This document shows positions 1 through 8,316 of a stretch of 60,929 nucleotides of DNA, piece after piece. The position numbers and the translations under genes were made by a program. Origin of the DNA: Paraburkholderia sp. Tr-20389 (GTDB lineage: Bacteria > Pseudomonadota > Gammaproteobacteria > Burkholderiales > Burkholderiaceae); NCBI RefSeq assembly GCF_017104565.1, contig NZ_JAAGPD010000061.1, forward strand, positions 1 to 60,929, written 5' to 3'. How positions within the stretch are numbered: the stretch's first letter is position 1; each line of letters opens with the position of its first letter. The notes under the pieces were generated by a model that saw nothing but the letters and a program-made list of their open reading frames with translations, did no database searches and was not told the DNA's origin.

Positions 1-125
1 ATTTACGCTCCACGCTTCCTCCCCACACTCGGTCGCCCTCATGCAGTTGCGCTTCACTTCATTCGCTGTGACCAGCTTATGGCGGGACTTGCACCCGCAG
101 GAGTGCGCCCATGCTGGGCGCACAA
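1..125. repeat. Probable fragment of a dispersed intergenic repeat
   Basis: This stretch holds no convincing gene. Its wording (TTACGCTCCACGC near the left edge, then GGCGGGACTTGCACCCGC around 83-100) resembles intergenic text I recall from many betaproteobacterial genomes. The 13-mer TTACGCTCCACGC recurs inside the palindromic element near 24.9 kb. The left edge is cut by the window. The assignment to a repeat family is from memory. Confidence 0.35.
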
Positions 126-130
126 ATGCA

Positions 131-158
131 AAAGGCCGAAGCATCCGCTTCGGCCTTT
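131..158. terminator. Bidirectional hairpin terminator
   Basis: The arms AAAGGCCGAAGC and GCTTCGGCCTTT enclose a 4-nt ATCC loop. A T-rich tail (TTTCTTGTT) follows on the + strand, and AAAA before the left arm gives a short T-run on the minus strand. It lies about 55 nt past the stop of the small secreted-peptide gene on the minus strand, so it probably ends that transcript. It could also stop + strand transcripts entering from the left edge. Confidence 0.7.
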
Positions 159-212
159 CTTGTTGCTGCGCCAGCACCGCTATGAAGGGGCCGGCGTCGC
201 GAACGGGGCTGC

Positions 213-422
213 TTAGTTCGGCGTGCCCTTGTCGTTCGTGCCAGCAGCCGAAGCAGCCGACGACACGCCAGCATGCTTGCCGTGCGTCTTCAGTTGCTTG
301 TGGGCATGCTTCGGCTTCGCGGCGCTAGCTGCTGCCGGCGCTGCGTCGGATGCCTGTGCGAAAGCTTGAACGGACACCAGCGCGAGCGAGGCGGTGACGA
401 GCGAGGCGATGATCTTCTTCAT
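213..422 (-). CDS. Small secreted Ala/His/Lys-rich peptide
   Basis: The product is 69 residues. It opens with a clear signal peptide: MKKII, then a hydrophobic core LVTASLALVSV, with an AFA/Q cleavage site near residue 22. The mature part is low complexity, rich in Ala, Lys and His (KPKHAHKQLKTHGKH), so it is probably a small, basic, disordered periplasmic peptide. ATG at 422 is preferred over an upstream in-frame TTG because GGGGA sits 8 nt before it. A hairpin terminator follows. Similar small Ala-rich secreted proteins are common in Burkholderia and are usually unannotated. The composition recalls acid-shock-type peptides, but that likeness is only compositional. Confidence 0.7.
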   Translation of the reverse strand: MKKIIASLVTASLALVSVQAFAQASDAAPAAASAAKPKHAHKQLKTHGKHAGVSSAASAAGTNDKGTPN

Positions 423-437
423 GTGTGTTATCCCCAA

Positions 438-755
438 ACCTGACGACTTTAAGTCAAATGTTGAATTGGAACCGCATGATGGCGAAGCCGGCAGGACCGT
501 TGAACCTGGCGGCTCCCCGCGGCGAGTATCACGCAGCGTAGGCGGTTTGTCATCTCATAAAGTTCGATATGTATTTTCCGGGAGACAGCTTTCTTACCCG
601 TAGCTTTCGACATGTCGACGCTTCGCCGACAGCGCGCACGGGTATCATGTCGGCTGCCATTCATGTGGGTTGTTTCGTCTGACAGTTGCGCATCCGGCGC
701 CGGCAAGCGTTCTCCGTTTGTCCACGAAACGACCCATCTCGCCAGGAATTTCCGC
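438..755. other. Divergent intergenic region without a gene
   Basis: This gap separates the small secreted-peptide gene (minus) from the DMT transporter gene (plus), so it must carry both promoters. Open frames here have no recognisable protein character and no ribosome-binding sites. AGGA at 744-747 is the likely ribosome-binding site for the transporter. I could not identify a convincing -35/-10 pair. Confidence 0.5.
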
Positions 756-1691
756 TTGAAAACCGCCACTCGCCAACACTTGCGCGCGAATCTTCTGATG
801 CTCGTCGCCGCGATGATCTGGGGCAGCGCATTCGTCGCGCAACGTCTGAGCCTCGACTCGATCGGACCGTTTCTCTTCACTGGACTGCGCTTTCTGCTGG
901 GCGCATTCGTTGTCCTGGTCGTGTGGTCGATCGTGCGACGGCGTCAGCCGACCGCCGCGCCGCTTTCGCCTGCTGCTTCGCCGACGCTCTGGCGCGACGG
1001 CGCGCTGCTCGGCCTGCTGGTCGCCGTGTCGATTTCCTGTCAGCAGATCGGCCTGCAGTACACGAAGGTCGCGAATGCCGGCTTCATCAGTTCGCTGTAT
1101 GTCGTGATCGTGCCGTTGATGGGCGTGGTGCTGCGACATCAGACGGGCATCGGTGTATGGCTCGGCGCTCTGCTGGCCGCGCTCGGCATGTACTTTCTGA
1201 GCGTCGACGAGCATTTTTCGATTCTGTACGGCGACTGGCTGCAGCTCGCGGGATCGCTCGTCATTTCCGCGCAGGTCGTGCTCGTGAGCCGCTTCGCGCG
1301 CCGTCATGATCCGCTGGCGCTTGCGCTCGTGCAGTTCGTCGTGTGCGGCGTCGTGAGTCTTGCGATCGGATTGGCTGTCGATCCGTTGCGCATCGGCGAC
1401 ATCGTCCGTGCCGCGCCGACCATCCTCTACGGCGGCGCGCTATCGGTCGGCGTTGCGTACACGATCCAGGTCGTCGCGCAAAAGGACGCTGCGCCTGCAC
1501 ATGCCGCCGTGATTTTCAGCATGGAAGGTGTGTTCGCAGCACTAGCAGGCTGGCTCGTGCTCGGCGAAACGCTCGCGCCGCGCGCGCTGCTTGGATGCGC
1601 GCTGATGCTGGCGGGATTGATCGTGTGTCAGGTGATGCCGATGTGGACGGCACGGCGCGATGTCTCGTCGGATTCGGCGGAACCTGCCTGA
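756..1691 (+). CDS. DMT superfamily (EamA) transporter
   Basis: The product is about 311 residues of nearly continuous hydrophobic segments, fitting the 10-TM EamA/RhaT-like drug/metabolite transporter family. The first helix carries the typical MIWGSAFVAQR wording, and the second EamA repeat ends with VFAALAGWLVLGETL followed by a Gly-rich helix. Members usually export amino acids, metabolites or drugs across the inner membrane; the substrate cannot be read here. I chose the TTG start at 756 because AGGA lies 8 nt upstream. A longer in-frame reading from 612 would add a polar leader unlike the family. Confidence 0.85.
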   Translation: MKTATRQHLRANLLMLVAAMIWGSAFVAQRLSLDSIGPFLFTGLRFLLGAFVVLVVWSIVRRRQPTAAPLSPAASPTLWRDGALLGLLVAVSISCQQIGLQYTKVANAGFISSLYVVIVPLMGVVLRHQTGIGVWLGALLAALGMYFLSVDEHFSILYGDWLQLAGSLVISAQVVLVSRFARRHDPLALALVQFVVCGVVSLAIGLAVDPLRIGDIVRAAPTILYGGALSVGVAYTIQVVAQKDAAPAHAAVIFSMEGVFAALAGWLVLGETLAPRALLGCALMLAGLIVCQVMPMWTARRDVSSDSAEPA

Positions 1692-1732
1692 GGGCAAGCC
1701 CCGCGTCGCTCGAATCCAACCTCGCGGACGAT

Positions 1733-1990
1733 TTAAGCCGCCACCAGGCTGCGCCAGCTTTCAACAGGCCGGCGCCTGGACGATGTCGGCGGGAAAACGC
1801 ACCAGCGGCCGTCGTCGTGTCGAAAGAAGAACAGCGAACGCATACCATCCGGCGATGACGTTTCGACGCGCACGTAGCGCGTGTTGTCCCACTTCGTGCG
1901 GCCGAACTGCGTCACATGCACAGGCGAGTCGACGGGCGCGAGCCACTTCTCGACCAGAAAACGCAGCGACTGTTCCGTGGCGTTTCTCAT
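1733..1990 (-). CDS. Small hypothetical protein, coupled to upstream small gene
   Basis: An 85-residue protein beginning MRNATEQSLRFLVEKWLA. It holds several aromatic/Arg patches (QFGRTKW, RSLFFFRHDDGRW), which suggest a compact folded domain. I do not recognise the family. Its ATG overlaps the stop of the preceding small gene as ATGA (1987-1990), so the two are probably translationally coupled. The C-terminus (RRRPVESWRSLVAA) is basic. No membrane segment or signal peptide is visible. Confidence 0.65.
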   Translation of the reverse strand: MRNATEQSLRFLVEKWLAPVDSPVHVTQFGRTKWDNTRYVRVETSSPDGMRSLFFFRHDDGRWCVFPPTSSRRRPVESWRSLVAA

Positions 1991-2184
1991 GATGTTCTCC
2001 ACGTCGTCTTGCCGCGAGGGTTGTCGCGCGACGTGTCCGGCTTCTCCTGCTCCGCTTCTGCTGCCTCTTCCGCAGCGAGCTCGATCGCCCGTTGCGTTGC
2101 AGCCGCCCGCAGCACCCTGCAATCTGCCGCGTGCCGCATGTCCGACAGCAGCCGGACCAGTTGTCGCGCGTTTCTGCGTTTCAT
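1987..2184 (-). CDS. Small helical hypothetical protein
   Basis: This would be a 65-residue protein starting MKRRNARQLVRLLSDMRHAADC and continuing into an Ala/Glu-rich helix (AIELAAEEAAEAEQE). Its charge pattern looks like one or two amphipathic helices. Its stop overlaps the start of the next minus-strand gene by 4 nt, which supports it as real and as the first gene of a two-gene unit. No ribosome-binding site stands out upstream of this ATG, and an in-frame start exists slightly upstream. I do not recognise a family. Confidence 0.5.
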   Translation of the reverse strand: MKRRNARQLVRLLSDMRHAADCRVLRAAATQRAIELAAEEAAEAEQEKPDTSRDNPRGKTTWRTS

Positions 2185-2447
2185 AAGCACCCCCGCACCG
2201 CACAAAAGACTTGAGAAAGCACTTTAACTTTATGCCTTGATGTCTCGTCTCTCTAGTTGTTTTGACGAAATAGCAACAGTCAAATTCGAATTGGATGACT
2301 GAGTATTTCATCGGTTTTCATCGTGCTCCCTGCAACGCGCGTGTTCTGTGCGCTGGCGACCTCAACACAGCAAGTGCGCAGGCCGCGCGGCGCTTCAAAT
2401 GGCATTGAAAATGCTATCGTCCGTTGTGCGGCGCTTTGGCTGGAAAT

Positions 2448-3797
2448 TCAGTTCACCGAAGGGGCGCGTTGCGTCAACGTTTTCTGTATTACAGCAAGCA
2501 CCGCGCCTGCCGCCAGCACGCATGCGGAATAGATCAGCCCGCGCTCAAGGCCAACGCCATCGGACACCCAGCCGATCACCGTCGGCCCGACGATCTGTCC
2601 GAACGCAAACACGATCGTGAACGCGCTGATGCCGCGGCCCCAGTGCGCGGCGGGCAGATTGTGGCGCACGAAAGCCGTCGTCGATGCAACGGCCGACAGG
2701 AACGTTGCACCGAACAACACGCCCGACGCAAACGCAACGACGGGATGCGTGACGATGGCAGGCATCAGCGTCGCGAGCGCGAGCAACGCATTGAGCAGCG
2801 CGAGCGCCTGGCCGCCGCGCATGCGGTCGAGCAGCCGCGACCAGATGCGCGCCGACACGATCGTCGCAACGCCCAACAGCAGATAAAAACCGGTGACGGT
2901 CCCTTCGCTCATGCCGTCATTACGAAGCAACGCGACGATGAACGTCATGTAGCCGATATAGCCGACACCGAACAGTCCGTAACCGGCGAGCGCAAACGCA
3001 TAACGCGTCATCGGCGGCGCATGCCCGGCCACCGATGCGGCGCTCGCCGCGTCGGTGCGCAGCACATGCTGGCTGTCGATACGCCGCGCCGCGCGTCCCG
3101 CGATCAACGACAACACGACGCACGCCGCCGCAAGCGCGAACCACGCAAGCTGCCATCCGTGCGCGCGATGCACCGACGAGAATGAAGCGAGCGCCAGCGG
3201 CACCAGAAGCGCCGACGCGACGATGCCCCATCCCGTGCCGCCGTAGTAGAGGCCGAGGACCAGCCCCGCGTCGCGCGGATGCGCTGTCGCGAGGCGCGCC
3301 GCCAGCACGCCGCCGCTCACAAAGATGAACGCACTCGCGATGCCCGTGGCGACGCGCTGCGCGAACAGCGCGTTCGTATCGGACAGCATGCCCGTGGTCG
3401 CCATCAGCAGCGCCGTCGCCATGCATCCGGCCACAAACAGCGCGCCCGCCGACCAACGGCGCGACATGCGCGGAAACGCGAGTGCACCGAGCAAATAACC
3501 GAGCGCGTTCGCTGTGTTCATCGCCCCCGACTGCGCGAAGCTCCAGCCGAGATCGGCTTTCATCGGCGGCAACAGCAGTGCGTAGGAAAAGCGCGCGAGC
3601 CCCAGCGCAATCGCGCTGCCCATCGACAGGCACACGGCCAGCCACAGCGCCCGGCCGCGCCGCGGCGAACCGGCAGTGGCGGCGTCGTGAACGGCGCGCG
3701 GCGGCGCCGCATCGTGTGTGTATCGCGGGTCTCGATCCGCGAGATTGTTCAGGCTGCTGGACCAGGAAATCACGCTTCGGTCGAAACCAGTCGTCAT
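2448..3797 (-). CDS. MFS transporter, YbfB/YjiJ family
   Basis: About 449 residues with roughly 12 predicted membrane helices. The first helix (LWLAVCLSMGSAIALGLARFSYALLLPPM) has the GLARFxYALLLPPM wording typical of the YbfB/YjiJ group of the major facilitator superfamily. Family members are inner-membrane transporters of unknown substrate, some proposed as sugar or metabolite exporters. The N-terminal ~55 residues are polar and poorly defined. An alternative GTG start lies at 3830, and neither start has a strong ribosome-binding site. The gene is transcribed toward the two small hypotheticals and stands divergent to the diguanylate cyclase. Confidence 0.82.
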   Translation of the reverse strand: MTTGFDRSVISWSSSLNNLADRDPRYTHDAAPPRAVHDAATAGSPRRGRALWLAVCLSMGSAIALGLARFSYALLLPPMKADLGWSFAQSGAMNTANALGYLLGALAFPRMSRRWSAGALFVAGCMATALLMATTGMLSDTNALFAQRVATGIASAFIFVSGGVLAARLATAHPRDAGLVLGLYYGGTGWGIVASALLVPLALASFSSVHRAHGWQLAWFALAAACVVLSLIAGRAARRIDSQHVLRTDAASAASVAGHAPPMTRYAFALAGYGLFGVGYIGYMTFIVALLRNDGMSEGTVTGFYLLLGVATIVSARIWSRLLDRMRGGQALALLNALLALATLMPAIVTHPVVAFASGVLFGATFLSAVASTTAFVRHNLPAAHWGRGISAFTIVFAFGQIVGPTVIGWVSDGVGLERGLIYSACVLAAGAVLAVIQKTLTQRAPSVN

Positions 3798-3970
3798 GTC
3801 GTTGTTTGTATCGATCGATTGGGCTATCACTGTACATCGCGGACACGCGTTTAGCGTGCCGGAACCGCGCGCGGTCTGCGCGAGACGCTTGCCGCTCGCT
3901 TCGCATGCCTGCTAGCTTAATGACACAAGCACGGCACCATCGCCGCATCATCAAGACGGAGACCTCGCTC

Positions 3971-5557
3971 GTGTCGAACCCGCTTCTCGTGCTGCGTCAA
4001 CAGTTTCGCCAGATCGCGCGCAAGCGGGGCGCGGCCGTGTCTCGAGCGGTCGGCAATCGCCCGTTCCTGACGGGCATCGCGGGCACGCTGATCGCCACGG
4101 CGATGGCGGGCCTGACGCTCGCCACGCTGTACTCGGGGCGCACCGATGCGCTGAACCACGCGCGCGAAACCTCCGCGAATCTGGTTGCGCTGATTTCGAG
4201 CGATCTCGCACGCAATGTCGAGATTTACGATCTGTCGCTGCAGGAAATCGTCCACCGCTCGCAGGAGCCGACCGTCTGGCACTTGCCCGACGAGCTACGT
4301 CGCACCGTGCTGTTCGACCGCGCGACGTTGGCGGCCTATCTGGGCGGCGCTTATGTGATCGACGAGCACGGCATGCTGAAGGCCACGCAGGAAGGGCCCG
4401 TCAACCTGGCAACGAAGCTCGACGACCGCGATTACTTCGTCGCCCATCAACGCAACGCCAATGCGGGCCTGTTCGTCTCTCATCCGTTCCGTTCGCGGCT
4501 GCGCGACAACGAGCTGTCATTCGCACTGTCACGCCGCATCGACGCGCGCGACGGCTCGTTCGCGGGCGTTGCGATGCTCGCCGTGCGCATCGCGTATCTG
4601 CAAAGGCTGCTCGACAAGGTCAACACGGGCCGCAGCGGCACGGCGTTCATTCTGCTCGCCGACGGCACGATTCTCGCGCGCAAGCCTTACGCGGGCGACA
4701 TCGCCGGTATCGATGCGGATCAGTACCCGGAGTACAGGATGGTGCGTACGGGATCGGCGGGTTCGTATATCGGCGAATCGCCAATCGATCACGTGCGGCG
4801 CATCTTTTCATACGCACATGTGCCCGATACGCCGCTCGTCGTGATCGTCGCACCCGCCGTCGACGACGTGCTCGCGCCGTGGCGCAAGCGCAGCGCAGTG
4901 GCGGGCGGACTGACGTTCATGCTCGGCGCTGTGCTCGTGCTGGTCTGCTGGACGCTTGCGTTCACGCTGCGCGACAAGGTGCACGCGCAGTCGCGCCTCG
5001 CGGAGCTTGCGGCCACCGATCCCCTCACGAAACTCAACAACCGCCGTACGCTCGACCGGCATCTCGACGAAGAATGGCGCCGCGCGCGGCGCAACGGCGC
5101 GCCGCTGTCGGTGCTCTTCATCGACATCGACCACTTCAAGCGCTTCAACGACACCTACGGCCACGCCGCCGGCGACGACGTGCTGGCGGCCGTGGCCGAC
5201 TGCATCGCGTCCGTGGCGCGGCGTTCGATCGACGTGGTCGCGCGCTACGGCGGCGAGGAATTCGCCGTCGTGATGTCCGACACGGCGTCGGGTGCCGCGG
5301 CGAATGCCGCCGAGAAAATCCGCCGCGTGATCGAGACGATGCGCATCCAGCCGTTGCCGCCCGTGACCGTGAGCGTTGGCTGCGCGACGGGAAGGCCCGC
5401 CGACGGGCGCAACGCGCCGGAACTCATCGCCGCCGCCGACGCGCAGCTTTACGCGGCGAAAGCGGCCGGCCGCAATCAGGTGAAATGGGTCGACTGGACG
5501 CAAACCCGGCCGGACGGGCTGCACGGCCATGCGGATCCCGCGAAGCGCGAGGCGTGA
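3971..5557 (+). CDS. Membrane-bound diguanylate cyclase with Cache-type sensor
   Basis: A 528-residue inner-membrane signalling enzyme predicted to make cyclic di-GMP from two GTP. It has one TM helix near residues 34-54, a periplasmic sensor region of about 250 residues that looks like a double Cache domain (RDYFVAHQ and FVSHPFRS motifs), a second TM near 310-333, and a C-terminal GGDEF domain. The active-site motif is GGEEF at 427-431. The inhibitory-site motif RSID lies five residues before it, so product inhibition is expected. The GTG start at 3971 is favoured by GGAGA about 9 nt upstream; ATGs at 3905 and 3920 lack such a site. A strong terminator follows. Confidence 0.9.
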   Translation: MSNPLLVLRQQFRQIARKRGAAVSRAVGNRPFLTGIAGTLIATAMAGLTLATLYSGRTDALNHARETSANLVALISSDLARNVEIYDLSLQEIVHRSQEPTVWHLPDELRRTVLFDRATLAAYLGGAYVIDEHGMLKATQEGPVNLATKLDDRDYFVAHQRNANAGLFVSHPFRSRLRDNELSFALSRRIDARDGSFAGVAMLAVRIAYLQRLLDKVNTGRSGTAFILLADGTILARKPYAGDIAGIDADQYPEYRMVRTGSAGSYIGESPIDHVRRIFSYAHVPDTPLVVIVAPAVDDVLAPWRKRSAVAGGLTFMLGAVLVLVCWTLAFTLRDKVHAQSRLAELAATDPLTKLNNRRTLDRHLDEEWRRARRNGAPLSVLFIDIDHFKRFNDTYGHAAGDDVLAAVADCIASVARRSIDVVARYGGEEFAVVMSDTASGAAANAAEKIRRVIETMRIQPLPPVTVSVGCATGRPADGRNAPELIAAADAQLYAAKAAGRNQVKWVDWTQTRPDGLHGHADPAKREA

Positions 5558-5714
5558 GCGCACCGCCGCTCCCAGGCAACCCGATCGACGCCCGGAATTG
5601 CGGGCAAATCTGCTCACTATTCATTCGATGGCCATGCGTTTTGCGGACGTAGACTTCATCATGTCTCCACGTTCTCCGTGATTCTTCACGCAGTCGGAAT
5701 CATCGAGACGTTTC

Positions 5715-5745
5715 GCGCCACGGCTTCGACCGTGGCGCTTTTCTT
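5715..5745 (+). terminator. Rho-independent terminator after diguanylate cyclase
   Basis: A 9-bp perfect stem (GCGCCACGG / CCGTGGCGC) with a CTTCGA loop is followed by TTTTCTT. It lies about 160 nt past the first diguanylate cyclase and before the second, so the two GGDEF genes are probably transcribed separately. Confidence 0.8.
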
Positions 5746-5826
5746 GCGCAGCACGGCGAACGGACGGGACACGCGGCCGCGCACGAGAAAGCGGCCGGTC
5801 CGGAGACTCATCTGCACCGATAAGCC

Positions 5827-6777
5827 ATGAAATCGATTCAGGATCTGCGCACTGACGACATCGCCTGCGAAGCGTTGCTCGGCGCGCTCGACGGCAGAAC
5901 CCAGCTGGTTGCGATCTACGACGCAAGCGACCGGCTGATGTTCGCGAACAGCGCGTTCAAGCATGCGTTCCGGCTCAACCGCGAACGCGGCGAAATCACG
6001 TTCGCCGATCTCGTGCTGCGCGGCATTCTGGGGCAATGCGGGCCGCGCATCGAAGGCGACAATGCGTCAGCCGTGATCGCCGATGCGATCGCCGCGCGCC
6101 GAGAGCGCGCCGGACAGCGCAGTTTCGCGACGGAACTCGTCGACGGCCGCTGGTTCTGGATGACGGAGTCGCTGCTGGAAAACGACTGGATCGTGCTGAC
6201 GGGCACCGAGATCTCGGCGTTGCGCTCCAGCGAGCAGGCGTGGATCGGCGCGCACGAACGCGCGGTGCAGGAAGCGCGCACTGACGTGCTGACGGGCCTC
6301 GCTAACCGGCGTCATTCGATGTCGTCGCTCGAACTGGCGATCACGGCTTCCGCGGGCACCGAGACGCCGCTCACGGTCGCGCTCGTCGACCTCGATCATT
6401 TCAAGCAGATCAACGATTCGCACGGACACGCCGCGGGCGACGCCGTGCTGCGCGATTTCGGCGAAGTGTGCCGTCATGCGACGCGTCAGACGGACATCGC
6501 GGGCCGCATCGGCGGCGAGGAATTTCTGGTCGTGTTTCCGTCGACTTCGGTCGAACATGGCGTGTCGGCGGTCGAGCGGATGCGCCGCCAGGTGCTGAGC
6601 CGGCGCGTGCAGGTCGCCGACGACCGCGCGATCCGCTATTCGTTTTCGGCGGGCGTCTGCAAGGTGGAAATGAGCGACGACCTGAACACGACGCTCGCGC
6701 GCGCCGACAGCGCGCTGTATTCGGCGAAGCGCGAAGGACGCAACCGTACGGTCACGTGGTCGGCACCGTTGCAGTGA
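5827..6777 (+). CDS. Cytoplasmic PAS-GGDEF diguanylate cyclase
   Basis: A 316-residue protein without membrane segments. The N-terminal part (about 15-130) has PAS character (LVAIYDASDRLMFANSAFKHAF). It is joined by a short helix to a GGDEF domain starting at TDVLTGLANRR. The catalytic motif is GGEEF at 229-233, with an RQTD inhibitory-site motif five residues earlier, so it should be an active, feedback-inhibited c-di-GMP synthase responding to a cytosolic signal. It sits directly after a membrane-bound cyclase but behind a terminator. No EAL or HD-GYP phosphodiesterase is nearby. Confidence 0.88.
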   Translation: MKSIQDLRTDDIACEALLGALDGRTQLVAIYDASDRLMFANSAFKHAFRLNRERGEITFADLVLRGILGQCGPRIEGDNASAVIADAIAARRERAGQRSFATELVDGRWFWMTESLLENDWIVLTGTEISALRSSEQAWIGAHERAVQEARTDVLTGLANRRHSMSSLELAITASAGTETPLTVALVDLDHFKQINDSHGHAAGDAVLRDFGEVCRHATRQTDIAGRIGGEEFLVVFPSTSVEHGVSAVERMRRQVLSRRVQVADDRAIRYSFSAGVCKVEMSDDLNTTLARADSALYSAKREGRNRTVTWSAPLQ

Positions 6778-7098
6778 GTCCTGCCTGAGTCTGCGTCTGC
6801 ACGGCGCAACCCGCTAGCAACGCCCCAAACGCGCGATCACCTCGCGCGGAAATTCTCCGGTGTGACAACCATCACCGACGACGACGCGCTCACAGCCGCC
6901 GCTCGCGCACGTACGCGCGCCCCTTCAGTACACCATCGGCTCGCCGTACCGAGACCCGCCTGCAACGCGATTTCCCCGATCAGAAAAACCCGCACCGTCG
7001 AGAGCGTCGCACGTCCTTGATGTGTTTTTGATGTTTCGACGGCAACGCAGCGCCCGAGTTTGCGGATAAGCTGGTTCGCAAATAGGGAGGCAGACGAG
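6778..7098. other. Intergenic region without an identifiable gene
   Basis: No open frame here has protein-like character or a ribosome-binding site except the end of the gap. GGGAGGC at 7085-7091 serves the dioxygenase gene starting at 7099. The stretch presumably holds the promoter of the dioxygenase-oxidoreductase pair. I found no clear hairpin terminator for the upstream cyclase. Confidence 0.5.
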
Positions 7099-8295
7099 AT
7101 GAACCCGAGAACTCAGCAACCGGTTCAAGGCGCGTATGCGTGGTATCGCGAAGCGGACTGTTCCGTCGACGACTTCGCGACGCTGATCGAAACGTCGCGC
7201 GATATGTGTGCTCGTCCGCACTTCGCCGCGAGCGTCGTGCACGCCATTCCCGTGTACGACTGCGACGCGCTGCGGCCCATCGTGTCCGATACGGCGCGCC
7301 GTCCCGAGCTGCTCGCCGAATGGGCCAGTGTGCTGCTCGATGGCGCGGGCGTGTTCGTGCTGCAACGCGCGTACGAAGACACGTCCGCCATCGACGACGC
7401 GACCGCGATCTTCGAGTCGATCATCCGCAACGAACGCAAGGCGGGCGGCGGCGCCGATCACTTCGCGAAAGCGGGCGCGAACGACCGCATCTGGAACGCG
7501 CAGGAAAAACTGTGTCTCGCCGCGCCCGATGTCTTTGTCCGATACTTTGCGAATCCCGTCCTGATGGCCGCAGCCGAGGCATGGCTCGGACCCGGCTATC
7601 AAATGACGTCGCAGGTGAATGTCGTGCGGCCGGGCGGCGAGGCGCAGCAGGCGCACCGCGATTTCCATCTCGGCTTTCTTACCGTCGACGAAGCGCAGCG
7701 CTTCCCAGCCCATACACACACGATGTCGGCCATGCTGACGCTGCAAGGCGCCGTCGCGCACACCGATATGTCCGTCGAGAGCGGCCCGACCAAGCTGCTG
7801 CCGTTCTCGCAGCGCTATCCGCAGGGTTATGTCGCGTGGCGTCGTGACGACTTCCGCGCATATTTCGAGGCGCACTATGCGCAGTTGCCGCTGCAAAAAG
7901 GCGACGCGCTGTTCTTTAACCCCGCGCTCTTTCACGCGGCCGGCTCGAATCGTACGCAAGACGTGCAGCGACTGGCGAACCTGCTGCAGGTGTCGTCCGC
8001 GTATGGCCGCGCGATGGAATCGCTAGACCGCACGAGGATGTGCAACGCCGTTTACCCCGTGCTGCGCACGTTGCATGCTCAGCACAAGCTCGATGCCGAG
8101 CAACTGGCGGCCGTTCTTGCATCGTGCGCTGAAGGCTATGCATTCCCGACGAATCTAGACCGCAATCCGCCCGTCGGTGGACTCGCCCCCGCAAGCCAGC
8201 AACAGATCTTCGCGACAGCGCTCAGCGAAGACTGGCCGGATGAGCAGTTCGCCGCCGCGCTGCGCGACCTCGAATTCCGCAACGCGACGCACTGA
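7099..8295 (+). CDS. Phytanoyl-CoA dioxygenase (PhyH) family protein
   Basis: A 398-residue putative Fe(II)/2-oxoglutarate dioxygenase. The iron-binding facial triad is visible as HRD (H186, D188) and a distal His (H279, in FHAAGSN). Arg291, 12 residues later, is suited to 2-oxoglutarate binding. The family hydroxylates small molecules at unactivated carbons; the substrate here is unknown. The protein has about 75 N-terminal residues and a long C-terminal extension beyond the core. The ATG at 7099 is set by GGGAGGC upstream. A Gfo/Idh/MocA oxidoreductase follows 21 nt later, so the two probably act in sequence on one substrate. Confidence 0.85.
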   Translation: MNPRTQQPVQGAYAWYREADCSVDDFATLIETSRDMCARPHFAASVVHAIPVYDCDALRPIVSDTARRPELLAEWASVLLDGAGVFVLQRAYEDTSAIDDATAIFESIIRNERKAGGGADHFAKAGANDRIWNAQEKLCLAAPDVFVRYFANPVLMAAAEAWLGPGYQMTSQVNVVRPGGEAQQAHRDFHLGFLTVDEAQRFPAHTHTMSAMLTLQGAVAHTDMSVESGPTKLLPFSQRYPQGYVAWRRDDFRAYFEAHYAQLPLQKGDALFFNPALFHAAGSNRTQDVQRLANLLQVSSAYGRAMESLDRTRMCNAVYPVLRTLHAQHKLDAEQLAAVLASCAEGYAFPTNLDRNPPVGGLAPASQQQIFATALSEDWPDEQFAAALRDLEFRNATH

Positions 8296-8316
8296 ATCCC
8301 CAAACAAGGAGATGTC

